A stretch of 64,000 nt of DNA from DASRJW01 sp964567755 (GTDB taxonomy: Bacteria; Krumholzibacteriota; Krumholzibacteriia; G020349025), in NCBI GenBank assembly GCA_964567755.1, contig CAZMNW010000025.1, forward strand, positions 189,855-253,854, in the 5' to 3' direction. Shown one piece after another: positions 62,909-64,000 of the stretch; position 1 is the first letter of the stretch, and each line of letters opens with the position of its first letter. The notes under the pieces were generated by a model. The model was not told the origin of the DNA. It did not search any database and saw only the letters and a program-made list of their open reading frames with translations. Made by a program: the position numbers and the translations under genes.

Positions 62909-64000
62909 TCAGTTCATGCCTTGTGGTTGTTCGAGCTTCCCCCTGATCGTCTTGGCGCGTGCCTCCATCACTTCGGCTGCTTGGGCCCGACCCTCGTCAC
63001 GCAGAATCCGGGAGTGCTCTTCCAAAATGGTGGCTAGCCACGCGGAGTCCGGGTCGCTCCTTTCGAGCGTCTCCCATGCCCGTTGGTAGAGAGAATCAGC
63101 CTCAGCGTGATCTCCGGTCGCAACTGCAACCAAGGCAAGGCTGTGGAAAAGCAAAGTGATCAGCCAATGATCGGGGACGACGGTTGCAGAGACGATTTGC
63201 AGTGCACGCCGCAGAGTATCTGCAGCGGCCGTGTGATGGCCCTGCTGGTGCAACAACCTCCCCAGAGTGGTCAGGATGCTGCCCACCTGGTAGTGGTTGG
63301 GTCCCAGAGATTTCACCGAGATCGAGAGCGCTTTCTCCACGTGGAGTTTGGCCTCTTCCAGTCGGCCCAGCGCGAGAAAAATGCCGGCCACGTTGTCATG
63401 CGAGATCGCGACATCATGGTGGTCCGGACCCAGGGCTTTGGTCTTGATCTCGAGAGACCGTTCATAGAATGACAGCGCAGAATCCGGATCTTGGAGCGTA
63501 TTTCCGATGTCATTGAGGCACCAGGCAACCGCCAAGTGCGACGGTCCCAGTTCGCGTTCGAAGATGGGGAGCGCGCGCTGCAGCAGCCGCCGTCCGCGCG
63601 GCTTTCGCGACTCGCCGCGAAACACCTCGGTTATGCCGAGATAGTAAAGGCTCCATCCAGTATCGACGTGTTCGGGTCCCAGGTCGCGCTCCCGCACGGC
63701 GAGTGCCTGCTCGTGCATTGCCGCCGCTTCGTCGAACCTTCCTTGCGAAACGCAGAGCCAACCCAGATCACTGAGACTCTCCACGGTGTCCAGGTGCTCA
63801 TCGCCCAGTTCAGTCCGTCGAAGTTCGAGGGAAGCCACGAGTAGACTTTCAGCCATCGTGTACAGGCCGAGGTTCTGGTACACCCGTCCCATCGACTCCA
63901 TCATCTTGGCCTTGAGAAGCGGTTGTTCCTTCAACTCCCGTTGGATCCTCGAAGCGCCGTTGTCGAGAATTTCGCGCGCCGTCACCGAGTTGCCGCGGGC
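62909..64000 (-). CDS. TPR-repeat protein, C-terminal part (5' truncated at window edge)
   Basis: At least 363 residues; the frame is open through base 64000, so the N-terminus lies outside. The visible part holds about seven 42-residue kinesin-light-chain-type tetratricopeptide repeats ('ESLLVASLELRRTELGDEHLDT', 'AAAMHEQALAVRERDLGPEHVDT', 'SYERSLEIKTKALGPDHHDVAI' as markers) after the opening 'TAREILDNGASRIQREL'. That opening is typical of the linker after the kinase domain in PknB-like serine/threonine kinases with a TPR tail, so the missing half may be a kinase; this is inferred, not seen. It lies 219 bp upstream of the receptor fragment on the same strand. Confidence 0.8.
   Translation of the reverse strand, partial: ARGNSVTAREILDNGASRIQRELKEQPLLKAKMMESMGRVYQNLGLYTMAESLLVASLELRRTELGDEHLDTVESLSDLGWLCVSQGRFDEAAAMHEQALAVRERDLGPEHVDTGWSLYYLGITEVFRGESRKPRGRRLLQRALPIFERELGPSHLAVAWCLNDIGNTLQDPDSALSFYERSLEIKTKALGPDHHDVAISHDNVAGIFLALGRLEEAKLHVEKALSISVKSLGPNHYQVGSILTTLGRLLHQQGHHTAAADTLRRALQIVSATVVPDHWLITLLFHSLALVAVATGDHAEADSLYQRAWETLERSDPDSAWLATILEEHSRILRDEGRAQAAEVMEARAKTIRGKLEQPQGMN

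Overview
The window is GC-rich bacterial DNA, densely coded on both strands, with no rRNA, no CRISPR array and no recognisable phage or transposase gene. Many genes carry GGAGG-type ribosome binding sites, and several use TTG or GTG starts. The gene mix suggests an uncultured Gram-negative of the wider FCB group or a neighbouring phylum (Eisenbacteria-, Krumholzibacteria- or Gemmatimonadota-like). It includes a ferredoxin-dependent 2-oxoglutarate oxidoreductase, a bactofilin, a subtilase with a FlgD/T9SS-like C-terminal sorting domain, a DUF1028 protein, an outer-membrane barrel and an ExbB/ExbD/TonB set. That assignment is an inference; the sequence carries no taxonomic marker beyond one tRNA.

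Layout. 1-8667 (+): the end of an MFS exporter, a bactofilin, a dihydropyrimidinase overlapping a duplicated-domain secreted protein, then korA-korB-FAD oxidoreductase. 8892-9503: a Cys-rich secreted protein with its own promoter and terminator. 9611-15699 (-): GH3 hydrolase, DUF1028 protein and arginine decarboxylase, then a secreted propeller protein. 15955-18090 (+): a degenerate cytidylate-kinase-like protein and a Tat-exported class V aminotransferase homologue that has lost the PLP lysine. 18118-18243: a perfect 29-bp inverted repeat. 18256-19335 (-): Mrp ATPase. 19593-27620: exported M14 peptidase, OM barrel (-), hotdog thioesterase and subtilase. 27963-35076 (+): P5C dehydrogenase, CLC protein, NhaD-like antiporter, an unknown protein and a divergent SHMT-like enzyme. 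35094-38876: small enzymes including a TPR-zincin fusion, cobalamin adenosyltransferase and a pseudouridine synthase. 39102-40578: tRNA-His followed by two stacked toxin-antitoxin modules with palindromic operator candidates. 40680-44439 (-): UppS, a regulator/membrane-protein pair and a molybdopterin oxidoreductase. 44765-45928: a Cys/Met PLP enzyme.

45972-52988 (-) is the most distinctive block: eight tightly packed genes, in transcription order TPR protein, STAS protein, ExbB with a long N-terminal extension, two ExbD, TonB, and two exported proteins of unknown function. It looks like a dedicated proton-driven envelope motor and is the best candidate here for an undescribed system.

53314-64000: esterase, fused homocysteine methyltransferase/MTHFR, HAD hydrolase converging with an SSS symporter, GNAT, HtrA-type lipoprotein protease, a DNRLRE-like protein, an unknown exported protein, a frameshifted TonB-receptor-like fragment, and the C-terminal TPR part of a protein running off the right edge.
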